In this document: positions 11,295-23,384 of the stretch, one piece after another
Position numbering within the stretch: position 1 is the stretch's first letter
Layout of the letters: each line of letters begins with the position of its first letter
DNA from: Atopsyche davidsoni
Taxonomy: Eukaryota > Arthropoda > Insecta > Trichoptera > Hydrobiosidae
Length of the DNA: 64,000 nucleotides
NCBI GenBank assembly: GCA_022113835.1
Contig: JAILWY010000012.1
Span: forward strand, 18,438,501 to 18,502,500
Direction of reading: 5' to 3'
Made by a program: the position numbers and the translations under genes
The notes under the pieces: model-generated
Database searches by the model: none
Told to the model about the DNA's origin: nothing
The model's input: the letters and a program-made list of their open reading frames with translations, nothing else

Positions 11295-12553
11295 GCCATA
11301 TTTTATATCAGTATGTGACTAATAAATAACACCAAAGAAAAGCAACCGATTTATATATATGAGATATTTTTTATTTAATTTGGCCCTTTGCAATTTATTT
11401 GAATTAGTTTTTGAACACAACATCAATCAATCAAGCCTTTATTGGCCAAAGCAAAATGTGCCCTTTTTGCTGCGTTTTCCAACACTTTTTTGAAAATCTC
11501 GGGTGGTATAGCGATGATTTCGGCACAAATGTTTTCCTTGAGCTCGTCAATGGTCCGAGATTTGCTGGCGTACACTTTGTTTTTTAAATAACCCCACAAA
11601 AAGAAGTCCCGAGGGGTCAAATCTGGGTGGCCAGTCAATGTCACCTTTTTTTGACATAATTTTCGTTTCAGAAACTCCATTGTTTGATTTGCAGTGTGGC
11701 ATGGCGAACCGTCTTGTTGAAGCCAGTAACCGTCAAGACCATTTTCACACATTTGTGGGTAGGCATAATGAGCCAACGTCCACTGATATCGATTCCCATC
11801 GACTGTTTCACCTTCTCTGAAGAAAACTGGCCCAATGATGGTTTTGGCACAAACGCCGGCCCAAACAGGCATTTTTTGGCCGTGCAATGGTGTTTCATGG
11901 ATCTCGTGTGGATTCTCCGTTCACCAAATGCGGCAAATTGCTTGTTAACGGCACCAGAGAGTGAAATGTGAAACGGTCATAAAAATTTGGTTCTAGAAAT
12001 CAGGTTCAGTGTTAGCCATTTGAGCGACTGTTTGGCCGTATTTCAAGCGACGTGGATGGTCTGCCGGCAATATTCTTTGAGTCAATTGCACTTTATACGG
12101 AAACAAATGCAAATTATCTTTCAAATGCGCCGCAAAAGGGTTCCACTGACGCCAAAATGCTGAGACGATACGACACATGTGGGTTCTCGGCAACACTCTC
12201 ACTTACCGCTTCAATTAGTTCATTGGAACGTCTTGAGCGTTGATGAATACCATGTGGACGATCTCCCACTGTCCCGTGTTAAAGAAAATTCAACACCAAA
12301 CGACGAATAGTGTAGTCAGACGGTGCTTGTTGGCCACGATATTTTTGACGATATGCACGTTGAGTTAATACAACTAAACGACTATTTCAAATGTACAGCG
12401 TCACTATTTCTGCGCGTTGTTTCGGTGTGAAACTATTCATGGTTAAAATTGTACTGAATTGACGTTTCAAAACATGTTTACTCAAGTCAATCGGTTGATA
12501 AACGTCAAAGTTATTCAATGTTTACATACCGACATAAAAGATGGCGCACCCTG
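11289..12553 (-). mobile_element. IS630/Tc1-mariner-type element
   Basis: The right end, read on the - strand, is GGGTGCGCCATCTTTTATG then CGGTATGTAAAC. The left end at about 11289 reads CACGCCATATTTTATATCAG then TATGTGAC, an imperfect inverted copy. The interior carries a broken transposase on the - strand. At about 1.27 kb the length fits. End positions are accurate to a few bases only because the left end merges with the TA tract. Confidence 0.75.
11423..12240 (-). pseudogene. IS630/Tc1-mariner transposase, broken
   Basis: The C-terminal segment (11887-11423, 154 residues) contains MPVWAGVCAKTIIGPVFF, then LQQDGSPCHTA (second catalytic Asp), then DLTPRDFFLWGYLKNKVYAS (third acidic position), and ends ANKGLID. 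The spacing between the two Asp residues is 34, as in DD34D enzymes. Upstream on the same strand (12202-11993) is a helix-rich part with SAFWRQWNPFAAHLKDN and PYKVQLTQRILPADHPRR. The segment that should give the first catalytic Asp (normally FSDE) reads as a degraded IFMTVS and is out of frame. It is inactive. The family assignment rests on motif recognition by eye. Confidence 0.8.
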
Positions 12554-12987
12554 TATACACCTTTCAGAAAAAAACTGAAATGTGAATAATTCAGTAATTT
12601 ATTTCAAAGTAAAAATAAAACTAAATACTAAAAAATACATCTTAAAAAAAAAATCAGGTCTATTCATAAAATATCAAATATATAAAAGTAAATGTATGCA
12701 ATTCAGTTTACATATAGAAACAATAATTAACTATCAATAAAAGCACAGTTGTCAATATCATACAATTAAAGGCCTCTTCATTTTGTGATTTTTTATGGTT
12801 TTGTCTTAAATGTAGGACGTTATTGGCTAACTGCATGTTGGTTGCGCGATTTTTTCCTACGGGTGTAGAGGGCTTTAAGGTTTTCCTCCTGATAGATATG
12901 ATGTCATTACTTGATGCGATTGAAGTTCGATGTTATATGAATTAGAAACCATTTCAGATCGGTGAACCTTGGTTATGATATCTCTTA
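12554..12987. other. No gene seen; AT-rich
   Basis: AT-rich DNA with short frames only. Confidence 0.4.
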
Positions 12988-13224
12988 TTAACAATTGTGT
13001 TTAGTTTTTAGCCAAATCTTTACAGAACTCCTTATATTGTGCTCACTGAAATAGGAAAGCTCGTTCAACATTCGGGTCATTTGTAGAAATTTTCGCCCTA
13101 ATTCGAGGCCTTCACGGATGACTTTTACAGTGAACGCAACTGGTATAGACTTCTCTTCGTCAGGATCTCTGTCACGATCATTTGATACATTAAGCATAAA
13201 CCCGCAACCCTTAACTTTGTACAC
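12988..13224 (-). other. Unidentified ORF fragment, repeated at 21.8 kb
   Basis: A 78-codon frame reads MYKVKGCGFMLNVSNDRDRD and continues DPDEEKSIPVAFTVKVI. Upstream of its Met the frame continues as SVYKVKGCG. About 50 bases around this start (ATTCTGAATTCCATTTATTC through AGCGTGTAYAAAGTT) recur at 21758-21832 on the + strand, where the reading is SVYKVQGCGVM followed by a stop. I do not recognise the protein. Its charged central part looks like genuine coding sequence, so it may be an exon or transposon fragment copied twice. No splice sites are certain. Confidence 0.4.
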
Positions 13225-13357
13225 GCTACGAAGAATAAATGGAATTCAGAATAGAATGGAATTAAAAAAATGACTAAAAATATAAGCGCCAGGGATAAAT
13301 AATAACTGCAGATTCTATTTTCTCTTTTTAAAAACAGTAGAATTCGGGGGATAGGTG

Positions 13358-13379
13358 TATATATATATTTATATATATA

Positions 13380-13436
<57 letters not shown>

Positions 13437-13437
13437 G

Positions 13438-13536
<99 letters not shown>

Positions 13537-13551
13537 GTATATATGTATATA
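13358..13551. repeat. Long (TA)n microsatellite with TATG/TTTA variants
   Basis: Nearly 200 bp of TA dinucleotides with regularly spaced single substitutions (ATTTATAT, ATGTATAT). Repetitive Tyr-Ile frames on both strands are repeat artefacts. Confidence 0.92.
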
Positions 13552-14620
13552 TGCAAATAAATAAATATGCGTATGCGATATAATTTTGGGATATATAAAT
13601 GTTCGTTGCGGGTGCGGTGCAAGCCTCGCAAGCCTCGCAAGCCTCGCTCGGCGCCGGCGCGGTGCATCGTGACGTCACGCCCGCCGCGCATAACAGGTTT
13701 CCGACTCTCGCTTTCGAATCGGCCGGCGCCGACCACGAGAAGATTTGCGCCAGCTCCGTTTTGATGCTTGCTTATTTTCAAATATCGATTATTTTGCCAG
13801 TTTACTTGCAAAAACTAGTTCCCCCTTTTCTTAATGTTTTCCTGAAGAGGATTCGAGCGAATAGCGCCAAATATGCCAGTTCTCGGCCTGCAGCGGCTGC
13901 CGCGCGTCGTCAGTGTCGGATTGCGCCGACTCCTCGTTCAACCCGCGGCTGCCGATCCTTTGACCCGCGGCCGGCGATTGAGGAAAGGTCTGTGCGAATC
14001 GAGCGATAATTTTGCAACCATCCACGAAATAAACTAAATAATAATTTACCAAAAAAACTGGGCCAACAGTTTGCTACATAAAAATTAAAATTACTGGAAT
14101 TGAAAAATAATACAAAAAAATGTCATAATGTTCTTTCTTTTTGTGTGCAAATGCCCCATTATTATGAACAGATTTTCAATAAGCTAAAGCATTGTGAAGA
14201 AGTGAACATGGCGAGATTCTCATCGGCTGTAATCAGTAATAGCGAATAATGTATTCAGCTTTGTAATTGTATTGCAAAATTTCAAAACTCATACTCAATC
14301 AAAACAGGTTCCCGGTCATTCGGCTTCAAAGGCATTTAATAGGAAGAGAATATATTTTTTAAAATTCTTGTGTGAAATTGTGCGAGTACTTTATTCAAGC
14401 GATAAGTTAACTTTTTGACTCTACAGTCTGCACGCGAGACGACAACCGACAGCCGTCCGATATGTACCAAATTGGCGTCCTCTATTCGTTTTTTTTATAA
14501 TTTTGTAGGAAAATTAGCGCAAAAGAGGACGCTTTTGTTATCTCACATTCTTATTTTTACTTTTAACGAATCTTCAAAATAAAGTAAGATAACAATATCG
14601 AAAGTAACACAAAATAATAA

Positions 14621-14621
<1 letters not shown>
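13552..14621. other. No gene seen
   Basis: A CpG-rich patch at 13600-13740 contains three tandem GCAAGCCTC units near 13619-13645. A second GC-rich patch lies at 13880-13990. The rest is AT-rich with no supported gene. Confidence 0.4.

Positions 14622-14694
<73 letters not shown>
14622..14694. repeat. (TA)n microsatellite
   Basis: An uninterrupted TA dinucleotide run of about 36 units. Confidence 0.92.
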
Positions 14695-14698
<4 letters not shown>

Positions 14699-15934
14699 GT
14701 GTCAGCGGAATCTTCGTTTCTTTCGGTTTTTTTTACTACGCGATTAAATATCCAGTAGCCATATACTTACACGTCATACTTAATATTTTAAAATGAAATA
14801 AATAAGAAGCGTCTCGATTGTAGAACATCGGGAGAGATACAATAGATATCACGATGACGCGGAGAGAGGCTCGGGCCGCGCGAACTGCTGGACGATGTGC
14901 CAAGCGTCGACGAACGTTTCCACGCCGCTTACAGTAAAACCTTCACTGGAAACATCGTTTAACGTGTGCACTTCTTTTTATTGAATACCAGCGGATTCCC
15001 GGCGCATGCTACTACGCTAAATAAAGCAATAAAATACTTTTTTTATTCGTTCAGTTTTTTCAGAAATTTTGTTTATTTATTAATATTTTTTATCTTAATG
15101 CTAGCGGATATACAATATAGTGAGTTTTTTCGGTAGGTATGTAAACAAATATATTTTTCGGCGTTCAGACCCTTCTGAAATTGAGTGATTTCATCGTTTC
15201 GATTTGAAAGCTCGAACACTGCCATGTCACTGCCTTTGTTAACATATTTGCATATTTACTTAATGGATTTCACGGAGTTGCAGTATTCCACATTGATATA
15301 TGTTTGAAATGTTTTTGACAGTATTGGACTGTATGAACAATCCATCTGTTATCAATGTTTCTTAATTTGATGGTGGTGGTGAATCCTCCATCTTCTGGCT
15401 TTCGTCGTCTGTATTTCGGATATCCATCCTCACCAGTTTGAGTTTCAAACCTCGTTTTTGCCGTTCAATCGAATACATCTAGCATTGCACTTCGCCTTAT
15501 CATGTCTGTGATGCGATGACTGACCAGGCGATAGCAAATCTTTGATTTCCGACCAAGCAGGATTGCATGTAAATGTGATGCAGCAACGGCAACGTCATAC
15601 TAATCCTAACAAACATCAAGGTCAGTTTTTTTTTGTCCGCAGCCTGCATTATCCGCCAACATGACACTGTTCTCTTTTTGAAAAGTATTCGCGACCGCAA
15701 AATGTACATAATTTACAAAAATCAGTACAAAATAAAGTACAAAAATCTACATAATTATTAAAATCAATTAATAAACCGAATTTGATTATTAATTGTTTAA
15801 TATAAGTGGTCTAAAATCTCCGCAGTATTATTGGCTTTCAAATGAAACTGGTTTGGGGCACATCGGTTCGATGGTTTTAAAGCTTAGCGCAGCTAGATCC
15901 ACGCTGGTTTTTGAGTTTGTATTTTATATATATA
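14695..15934. other. No gene seen
   Basis: AT-rich DNA with only short frames of no recognised content. Confidence 0.4.
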
Positions 15935-16945
15935 CTAGAAATGTAGCCCGTCACAGAATGACGCGCATTCGATGAACGATGCAATAGTGTTTGAACATAA
16001 TAAGATGAATAATGCTTTAATTTTGTACCATCAGTTGGATGAAGGTGCGAAGTTCTGTGATCTACTTGGCCTTGAACTTTGAAGCAGAGGGGCCCACTGT
16101 TAATTTAGCTCCCATTGATGCAAAAGATATACTGTTATTGTATGATTTTATTTTTCTCTTGAAATTTCCATTATAAATATCTTTTAAATATACTGGGGAA
16201 ATAGGCCTTGCTGGTAGTTTCACTTTACCTTTGTGATTGTAATCGTTGAACTTTCCATCTGATGGGTTTTCTGCTTGATAATGTAAAGCATTGCAGAATC
16301 GACAGGTCACATTAATTAATCCGAAGACAAACGCAGCGTTCGCTGTGCATCAGTTTCTTTTTGTCTTGAGGTCGATGCGCGTACTCGAATTTTAAGAAGA
16401 CGCTGCTCACGTTTTCCTTCCAACTCATTGCTTGACATTTATGTCACATTTCGTGTCAAACAACGCATCACTTTTCACTGCACTGTTCTTTATTTGATGC
16501 AGTCTTTATCACGTTCAATTGTGCAATTCTTTTTTAATTACGTTTTCTGTGCGTAGACGGTGTTATTTTGAGTTATTAATGATGTGATTAATAATTTCTA
16601 ATGCAATTTCGATAAAAAAAATAGAGATGGCATTTGTGTCAAACTGACATAAACTGAAAATTTCTTAGAAGCATCCAAAATTTCTTTTTTTTGTAAAAGT
16701 TCTAAATTTGAAATTCTCGCGGTGAAGAACAGAATCATATAATTCGTACATATTGAAACTCGCTAAAGCATATTTTATAGTTTATGAATGAAAATATTAT
16801 CCTATCGTCTTGAAATACGGCACATAGCTGCGGAAAAATTTACTAAACTTACGTGCAAAAAATCAGCGTTGTATCTTTTAAGATATTCTATAGAGAGCTA
16901 AAAAATGAAACATACACACCCACACACAATGGCTATTGCTGGTGG
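15935..16945 (-). mobile_element. Internally deleted Helitron, - strand
   Basis: On the - strand the 3' end reads GACGGGCTACATTTCTAG, preceded by a short hairpin (GTCAT, TCT, GTGAC). This is the Helitron pattern of a hairpin about 10 bases before a CTRR terminus. The same 3' end occurs in the + strand Helitron at 43.85 kb. The 5' side (about 16945 downward) shares the block AAAATGAAACATACACACC (as seen on the + strand) and CACACACAATGGCTATT with that copy, but the outermost bases have diverged. A Rep/zinc-finger fragment lies inside (16062-16310). The distance between the 5' end and Rep is far too short for an autonomous element. Confidence 0.78.
16062..16310 (-). pseudogene. Helitron Rep/helicase N-terminal fragment
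   Basis: The - strand frame starts MTCRFCNALHYQAEN, a CxxC...H zinc-finger-like motif followed by KGKVKLPARPISP and then KIKSYNNSISFASMGAKL. This is the layout of the N-terminal region of Helitron Rep-helicase proteins (CxxC zinc motif, KVxLPxLPxPP, then YNxxxxxxSxGA). It is 82 codons long against more than 1000 in intact proteins, with no HUH or helicase motifs in the window. It therefore marks a deleted element. The upstream sequence on the same strand is also partly open but frameshifted. Confidence 0.75.
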
Positions 16946-17463
16946 ACTATTGTTTTGTGACTAACTTTAAAATCATATTTTACTATACTACAGGACCTGT
17001 GATAATTTGTAGAGAACGGTACCAAACTTTTAAGATTGAAGAAGTTGCAAAAAATTACATCGAGTTGCTCGAGATAGTCGATACCTTGTGGCATCGTTCA
17101 CTGTTCAGTAGCTACCGTTTAGTGGAAACGAGGATTATGTTACTTGTTGAAATGCTTAAAATTACCTTATCGTGGTCTTTTTTCTCAAGTATCACCATAT
17201 TCTGTGTTCTGATTTCTGGTAAATTCTTTTTGTGGCGAGCTATTTCACACTATGCGTGCTCAATACGACTCACCGCAGATTGGACCGTTATACCATACCG
17301 ATTTTATTATTTTCCTTTGCTAATTTGCAAAAAAATATATGAAGCCATTTCGCTGGATACTTTTAGATATTTGCGAATGACAAGCAGTCTTTACTTTAAT
17401 TCTAAGGACCATCTGTCAAATTTCATGCGCGCCTGTGGCGCAGAAGAGTGGATTTTTAACTGA
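16936..17463 (+). CDS. Hypothetical 175-codon ORF, unknown
   Basis: A continuous frame runs from an ATG at 16936, at the edge of the Helitron, to a TGA at 17461-17463. It is unusually long for this AT-rich stretch. It encodes several hydrophobic segments (for example ITLSWSFFSSITIFCVLISG at about residues 77-96, and VIPYRFYYFPLLICKKIYEA further on) interspersed with charged ones, ending RACGAEEWIFN. The character is that of a short multi-span membrane protein or chemoreceptor fragment, but no family motif is convincing. No splice sites or promoter were identified. It could be chance or transposon-derived. Confidence 0.25.
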   Translation: MLVDYCFVTNFKIIFYYTTGPVIICRERYQTFKIEEVAKNYIELLEIVDTLWHRSLFSSYRLVETRIMLLVEMLKITLSWSFFSSITIFCVLISGKFFLWRAISHYACSIRLTADWTVIPYRFYYFPLLICKKIYEAISLDTFRYLRMTSSLYFNSKDHLSNFMRACGAEEWIFN

Positions 17464-19371
17464 CAGTAATCGATCACTCTCCTGCAAAAAGATTCATCGA
17501 GGACACGGTAGAACTCAGTGTCACGGGGATCGGGGATCGCACTCGACGACGGGTGTTCACTACCACGCCGCTCGTCTTGCCCGGTGGCATATAAACTTAA
17601 ATCTCAGTAGCGATCGGCAAATATAATAGTTCTGTCAAAGCAGTCGATCTTTACTGCTTACGTTTGAATGAATAATTTTTTCATTGTACTTTTGAAACTA
17701 ACGAATCTCAGCGAACGGGGACACTCGGTTGAAGTTTCCTCGGGCTGCAGAAGGGCTGCCGCCCGTGGCCAGTCCTGACGGCGTCGATGCGCTCGCCGGG
17801 CCGCACATCTCGCACCATCAGCGCACATCTCGTCGCTCTAGCCACGGAACTCGGATCGTGAACGCCCCCCGATTCGCTTGCAGAAGTTCGAGTTCTTTCG
17901 ATATTTTTCAAGGCATTCACGAAAGAAGGAATGAGCACGAAGCGTCTCGATTAGTTTTCTAACCTCGATTGAATTTAGGAAAGGCCTTTTCGGAAAGATT
18001 CTTTCCGATTTGCGAGTAGATGTCGTTTGCCGCCGCACTCGATGAGTATCAGAATGCTACCGCGCGACTTTAGGAGCGAGTCGCATGTCGCAGTGCCCGC
18101 GGCGATGCTGCCCATAAAGTAATCCATCGGGTGTTCTGAACCCGACAGAGCCATGTCGGTACTGCAGATTAATTTTTGCTTTGTTTGTTTTCTGAATTGG
18201 ATGAAAATCGCCGTCGATCGGAAGCGAGAGAGCGCCGTGTGACCCCGGTGGGTGTCGTCAGGAGAGTTACACACTTCGAAAAAGAAACTTCTCACCCTGC
18301 ATGTCTTTTTTAATGGTTAGAATTATTTGTTGATAATCGTTATAAAATAACGTAATTTTATAATTTGATACAAAAAATATAATTTTTCCCTGCGTATTTG
18401 AGAAGAATGATTTATTTTCGCAATTTGTTATGTTTTTTTAGTAGTATACGTAAGCATATGTCGGTTTATTTGTTCCCTAATGTTGTAACTTTGACTTTAC
18501 TACTTCTACAACGAGTAAAGCCGACTTGCCTTCCAAGCGCTCGTCTGCGCATTCTATCTTCTATCCTCAGTTTTATTCTTAGTATTTATCCTTTTTAGTA
18601 TTTCTTTATGTCACAGCGATCTTATTGACTTTCACTGTAATTATGTCGAATAAAAGCACCTTAACGAATTTATACAAACTTGGGCGTGCAAGCATTGTTC
18701 TCAAGGCGGCAGTGGCTGGCAACGTCGCACGGCTGAAGCGGACGCGGACGCGGACGCGGACGCAGACGCGGACGCGGGCCGTGGGCTTCTCGCGTTCGTA
18801 GTGCTCTACCTTAAATTATCTAGGATTTTTAAAAGTATAAATAAATATATATATAAATGTGTGTGTATATATATAAATACGTACAAGCATACACTATATG
18901 TCGGCACTGCCTGCCACTTTCGGACGCGTATCGCGTGGAGACATTATTGTGATCGCTAAGAGTGATCTTTGACCCGCTTTCTTGACTCCTTAAATATGTT
19001 AATATAAACGCAGCCGACAGTGCAGGGCGAGGGGACCGGTCCGCGGTCGCGACCGTTGGCCGCGGCTGACCGTTGATCTTCACCCCGCCCCGCCGGGGTC
19101 CCGAGGAGACAGCCTGATTATGGACGTTGGCGTGAGCCCACCCTTTTGGAGTATGATGACGCTCGCCTCGCGTAGCGCCAGGGCTGCCGGATTACGAAAA
19201 GGGGTTATATTGTGAAATTCAGGTATTTTTGTCGGTCGTTGCTTTTAAACGGCCGCATAGAGTATCGTCGTATCGATCGCGGGAGTCTCACAATTAGATT
19301 CTACATCTTTTTCTTGGCAGTTGACACGTTTTCAAGAATTCTGTTGTTTCGTTTTATTGGGTATTAATTAA
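17464..19371. other. No gene seen; short 6-bp repeat at 18.74 kb
   Basis: Moderately GC-rich patches at 17720-18100 and 18900-19150 without recognisable coding content. A small tandem of GCGGAC units lies at about 18737-18776. A short TA/TG-rich run lies at 18840-18875. Confidence 0.4.
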
Positions 19372-19466
19372 TATTTTTTTGAATAAAATACTTGAGTGAT
19401 TTTCCAAAAGTTCGCTTTTTATTTGTGACCGGTTTCGCCAACCTTTCACGTTGGCATTATCAAACA
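19372..19466 (-). repeat. Foldback-family copy (one end)
   Basis: Reads AATAAAATACTTGAGTGATT, then GTGACCGGTTTCGCCAACC, then TTTCACGTTGGCATTATCAAAC. This is the reverse complement of the family terminus seen at 5192. Only one end is present. Confidence 0.75.
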
Positions 19467-20700
19467 GAGTGAGATTTTATGTAATAATAAGCAATTAGGT
19501 AAACAATTGTTAGAGGGAGAGGTTGTTAGAAAGAGAGAGAGTGATTGTCAGGTCGTAAGGGGTATTAATAAGTATTAATTGATAATAAAAAAAAACATGA
19601 AAATGATGCGGTAAGGTCGTTTGCGTGAGGTCGAGGTGGATTTAATACATGGAAATCTATAATTTGATACCAATCGAGATCGCGAAGATATTTATCTCGG
19701 AACTGTAGAATGCATATGTAGTATAGATGTAATTTTTGATTGTGGGAAATGCGAGCTATCGTCTCCGATTGCCCGAGACCTCGGCGACGACTAATCTGAA
19801 GGCGTGTGGGCTCGACCGTTCTCGCGTCTCGTGCGGTGACACCCCTGATCGCGTCCGCGGAAAGGCGAGAGAGATCCGCGCGTCCCCCGTGATCGCGGGT
19901 GCACCGCGGCCCGGCGCGCACCCCTAGACGATGCGTTCGGTTCGGATCGCAGTCTTCGTCTCGCCGTCTCGGCAGACGACCGTCTCGAGTATCGCTGCCC
20001 CCTCGCCGGTGTCCGCGTCCAGTGGTTCGCAGTGCTCTCTCCGCGCGAAGACGAGCTCGTATGCGATATCCCTATCGAATGTCGCAGCGAAAGCCTCGTT
20101 TTCTATTTTCAGGTTCTCCGCGCGTACAGCAGCCTCCCCCCGGTCTTCGCGAGTTCGGCTCAGCGGCAAGAGAAGCGCGGGGTGAGTGCACCGGGTCATC
20201 GAAATGCAAATTTTTAAATGGTTCTTTGGTATTTTTAGTAGGATGAGGTAAATGTTTATTTCATTAGATGTTATCCGATTTTTTAGAATTTGTAAATTGA
20301 ATATAATCCGAGCTATTCACTCTTCAAGCCGCCCGGGTGGCGTCATTAGATGTCGGCCGTACCTTCCGCACGCGGCGGCGCGTTGCGAGCGGATCTCGCT
20401 CTGGAGGGAGATCCGGTCGCAACGAATTTAGAAAAGTTGCAAGTCTATCGTTCAACAATACCGAAGATTTGAGTGCTTATTTTTTTTTTTTTGTTGTTAG
20501 CAACAGAAAAGAACGCTGCTATTTAGTGGGCTCAGGCGGGGACGGCATGAGGTGGTGCGCGGCAGAGTGTGCGCTGCACGTGGAATTCTCGAGCACTGTT
20601 GTTTGGTTTTATATTTATCGATACCGTCGTTTTTTATTTACAACAAATTAAACATATACATAATAATAAATCTCCTGCGGTTATTATATATTTTTTTCGG
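19467..20700. other. No gene proven; CpG island, possible 5'UTR exon
   Basis: Bases 19780-20200 are CpG-dense with overlapping open frames on both strands, which is typical of a CpG island. A good donor-like site, GCGGG followed by GTGAGT, begins at 20182. A non-coding 5' exon of muscleblind could end there, but no direct support exists. Confidence 0.35.
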
Positions 20701-20812
20701 TGACCGATTTCGCCAACCTTTCACGTTGGTATTGTCAAACTGAGTTTTTCACGCTGGCATTATCAAATTAACACGCGGAAAAATCACTCAAGTATTTTAT
20801 TATATTTAAATG
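20701..20812. repeat. Foldback-family copy, two terminus fragments
   Basis: Reads GACCGATTTCGCCAACC then TTTCACGTTGGTATTGTCAAAC. It is followed after a short gap by CACGCTGGCATTATCAAAT and the subterminal block AAAATCACTCAAGTATTTTA in the opposite sense, so two family ends meet here. Confidence 0.7.
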
Positions 20813-23384
20813 TTATTATATGATACATAATATTAGAAAAAAAATCAAGACATTTTTGTTGAAACAAAATTAGGTTTTATGATTAATATTTTTCAATCCT
20901 CAATAAGCACTGGATTTTTGCGTTCGACAATGTCGCCCACTCGTCGAGACGGGCAGCCTCGTGGTTTTGTTCGTCGCTCGGAGTTGACTCACCACCCCGA
21001 TGGTCGAGAGCGGTGCTGTGTGCTTTCTTCTAGTGTTTCGCCCGTCGTTGGACAGTGTCGGCAGTGTTGTCCGGTCCACCGTGTTCCTCGGGCATTCGCG
21101 TTCGAATGGACCGTCTGCCTGTACTGATATTTTTTGACCGATTAGCCTACAAACGTAATTAATCAATTGTCAATAGAGAAATGACAAAACGAGAGAGTTT
21201 TTTTAGAAGTCTTAATTTAAGAAAGGAAAATACTGTTTTCCACCCAGATTCAAAGCCAGGATCTGGGAGCAACTGTTCTAACGGGTCGGGAGAGGTCAAA
21301 TTAATTTTTATCTGGTTTGTCTCATTCCTTGCGCGCCGCCGTTTCGTCTGCGAGTCTCGAGCGGCCACGGTCCTCCTGTTGCCTGGTCCGGCTGCCCTGC
21401 TGCGCGGGTGTTCTCCGAGCCGGACCGAAATACGCGGCCTGCAGTTTTCAGAGTCCGCCGGCCGCTTGTCGACTTCTACATCAAATGCGAGAAACCGAAA
21501 GTGCCGCTTCGATCTGCTGCCGGCTGCGAGACACTCTTCAGTGCGAGGTCCGATGAACTTGACACGATTCTGGTTGGACTCTAAGTGGGGAAGTGGTCTC
21601 TCATCCGACATAGGCGGGTGAAGCGCGCAGTCACAGTATATTTCTATAAACTACACCACACCTATCATTCGATTTACGTGGTACATTATTTAGACGTTTT
21701 TTTAAATACTGGATTTAAAAAAAAAGAAAAATTTCTACAGTCTTTTTTATCTACATTATATTCTGAATTCCATTTATTCTCAAGCGAATGTCTTCCTAGC
21801 GTGTATAAAGTTCAGGGTTGCGGAGTAATGTAAGTTTTCAAAAAGCTAATCGAGATGTCAGATAGAGACGCTTAAGTGACTTTGAATTGCACGTCTCGGT
21901 GAATTGATTTTTGTATTAATTAGAGTTAAATTGACGTAATAAAAGAATTCGTAATAGATCACGTCTTTTAAAATAATTCAATGTGTTTGAATTGGATAAA
22001 AAGTGTGCGTTGTCTATATAACGAATGTATTCTTTGATTCCAATCTACAATTGGGAACTCCCCATTTTGTATGAAAATCAAACTTTCTGTTCACGTGATT
22101 CAGTGCAATATATATTTAATTTTTATTTTTAAAAAACCAACCAAATTGTTAATTACGGATTTCATTACCGAGGTTCGGTATTCTGAAATTGTTTCTAAAG
22201 GCTCCTCCCTACATATGTTGCGTGAAAACTTGCGACCGATTTGCGATTAACCAAAATTAGTAAAAAATACACCCAAAATAAAAAGGCACTATAAGTCGAT
22301 TGAAGATCGGTTGCAAGTCGTGTCGTGACGTGTGTAAGAAGGGTTTATTGTTCATCTAACATTGAACTTGAATCGCATCTACCACTATCGAGTGATGATA
22401 GTGACATCATACCAATCATGAAGAAAATATTAAAAGTCTACGAAAGTGATTACAGTAATTAAATTGTTGTTTAAATTTTTTAATTTATATTTCCGGTATA
22501 TATGCAAAATTAATTAATTATATGCCTTTATATTTTTGTCAATTTATGAATAGACCGTTATTTTTACATTTTTTAAGAAAAACTAAGTTTATTTTACATT
22601 GAAATAAATGAGTGAATAATGCACATTTTAGTTTGTTTTCTATTTACACGGTTTTATTTATAAAATCTACGAATTCGATTTACACGGTTTTCGTTTCTCA
22701 TTGACTTTCTTTCTATTTTCGTTAATGTATTTTTTTTATCAGTTTTAAATAGCTCAACTCTTTTTAACCGCTTATTCCGATGCGCGCACTCTTTAATAGA
22801 GTTACGTATAGGATACGGTTACAGTGCGCGGATAAAACGTTATCGTTACACCGCCATGTTTCGACTTACCGCGAAATCATTACCAAGGTTTATCGTTTTT
22901 ATGATTATCGCTATGCAGTAATACACGGCAGTCTAAATGCATACTAGTGGAGCCCGTCACTGGAGGAGGGCGTTCTTCACGCCGGGGTGACCGGCCCCGA
23001 TCGATCCTTCGGCGCCGAGTGGCGGGTCTGACTCGACACCTGGCTATTCGCAGTTCTCGCGCAACAATCTCGACAGACATTTATACTATAAAAAAAGTTT
23101 AACAATCAGATTTCATCGTTTTGTTCCTTCTTACTGCATTGTTTAGGTATAAAATAAAAAAATAATAAAATACTAAAATAGTTTCCATTTTTTAAATATA
23201 TTTTACTATAGTCTGTGATGTATAAAACAAACCGAAAAATGTAATTTAATAAAATAATAGAAAGAATCGATCGAAGCTATTCTTTATAGCATAAAATGAA
23301 ACATTAAATTAAAAAACACACTTAAATCCCGAACTGTGTGCGTTATATACACTGCTACATAAGATACGTTAAAACGAGCCGGCT
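20813..23384. other. No gene seen; contains two repeat fragments
   Basis: Bases 20900-21600 contain open frames on both strands without recognised domains. At 21758-21832 is the second copy of the SVYKV(K/Q)GCG fragment described at 12988. At about 22211-22330 a degenerate inverted pair (ACTTGCGACCGAT and the reverse complement of ACTTGCAACCGAT) suggests an old MITE. The rest is AT-rich and featureless. Confidence 0.4.

Noticed and set aside
13328..13811. 116- and 142-codon Tyr-Ile repeat frames
   Set aside because: Translations of the (TA)n microsatellite.
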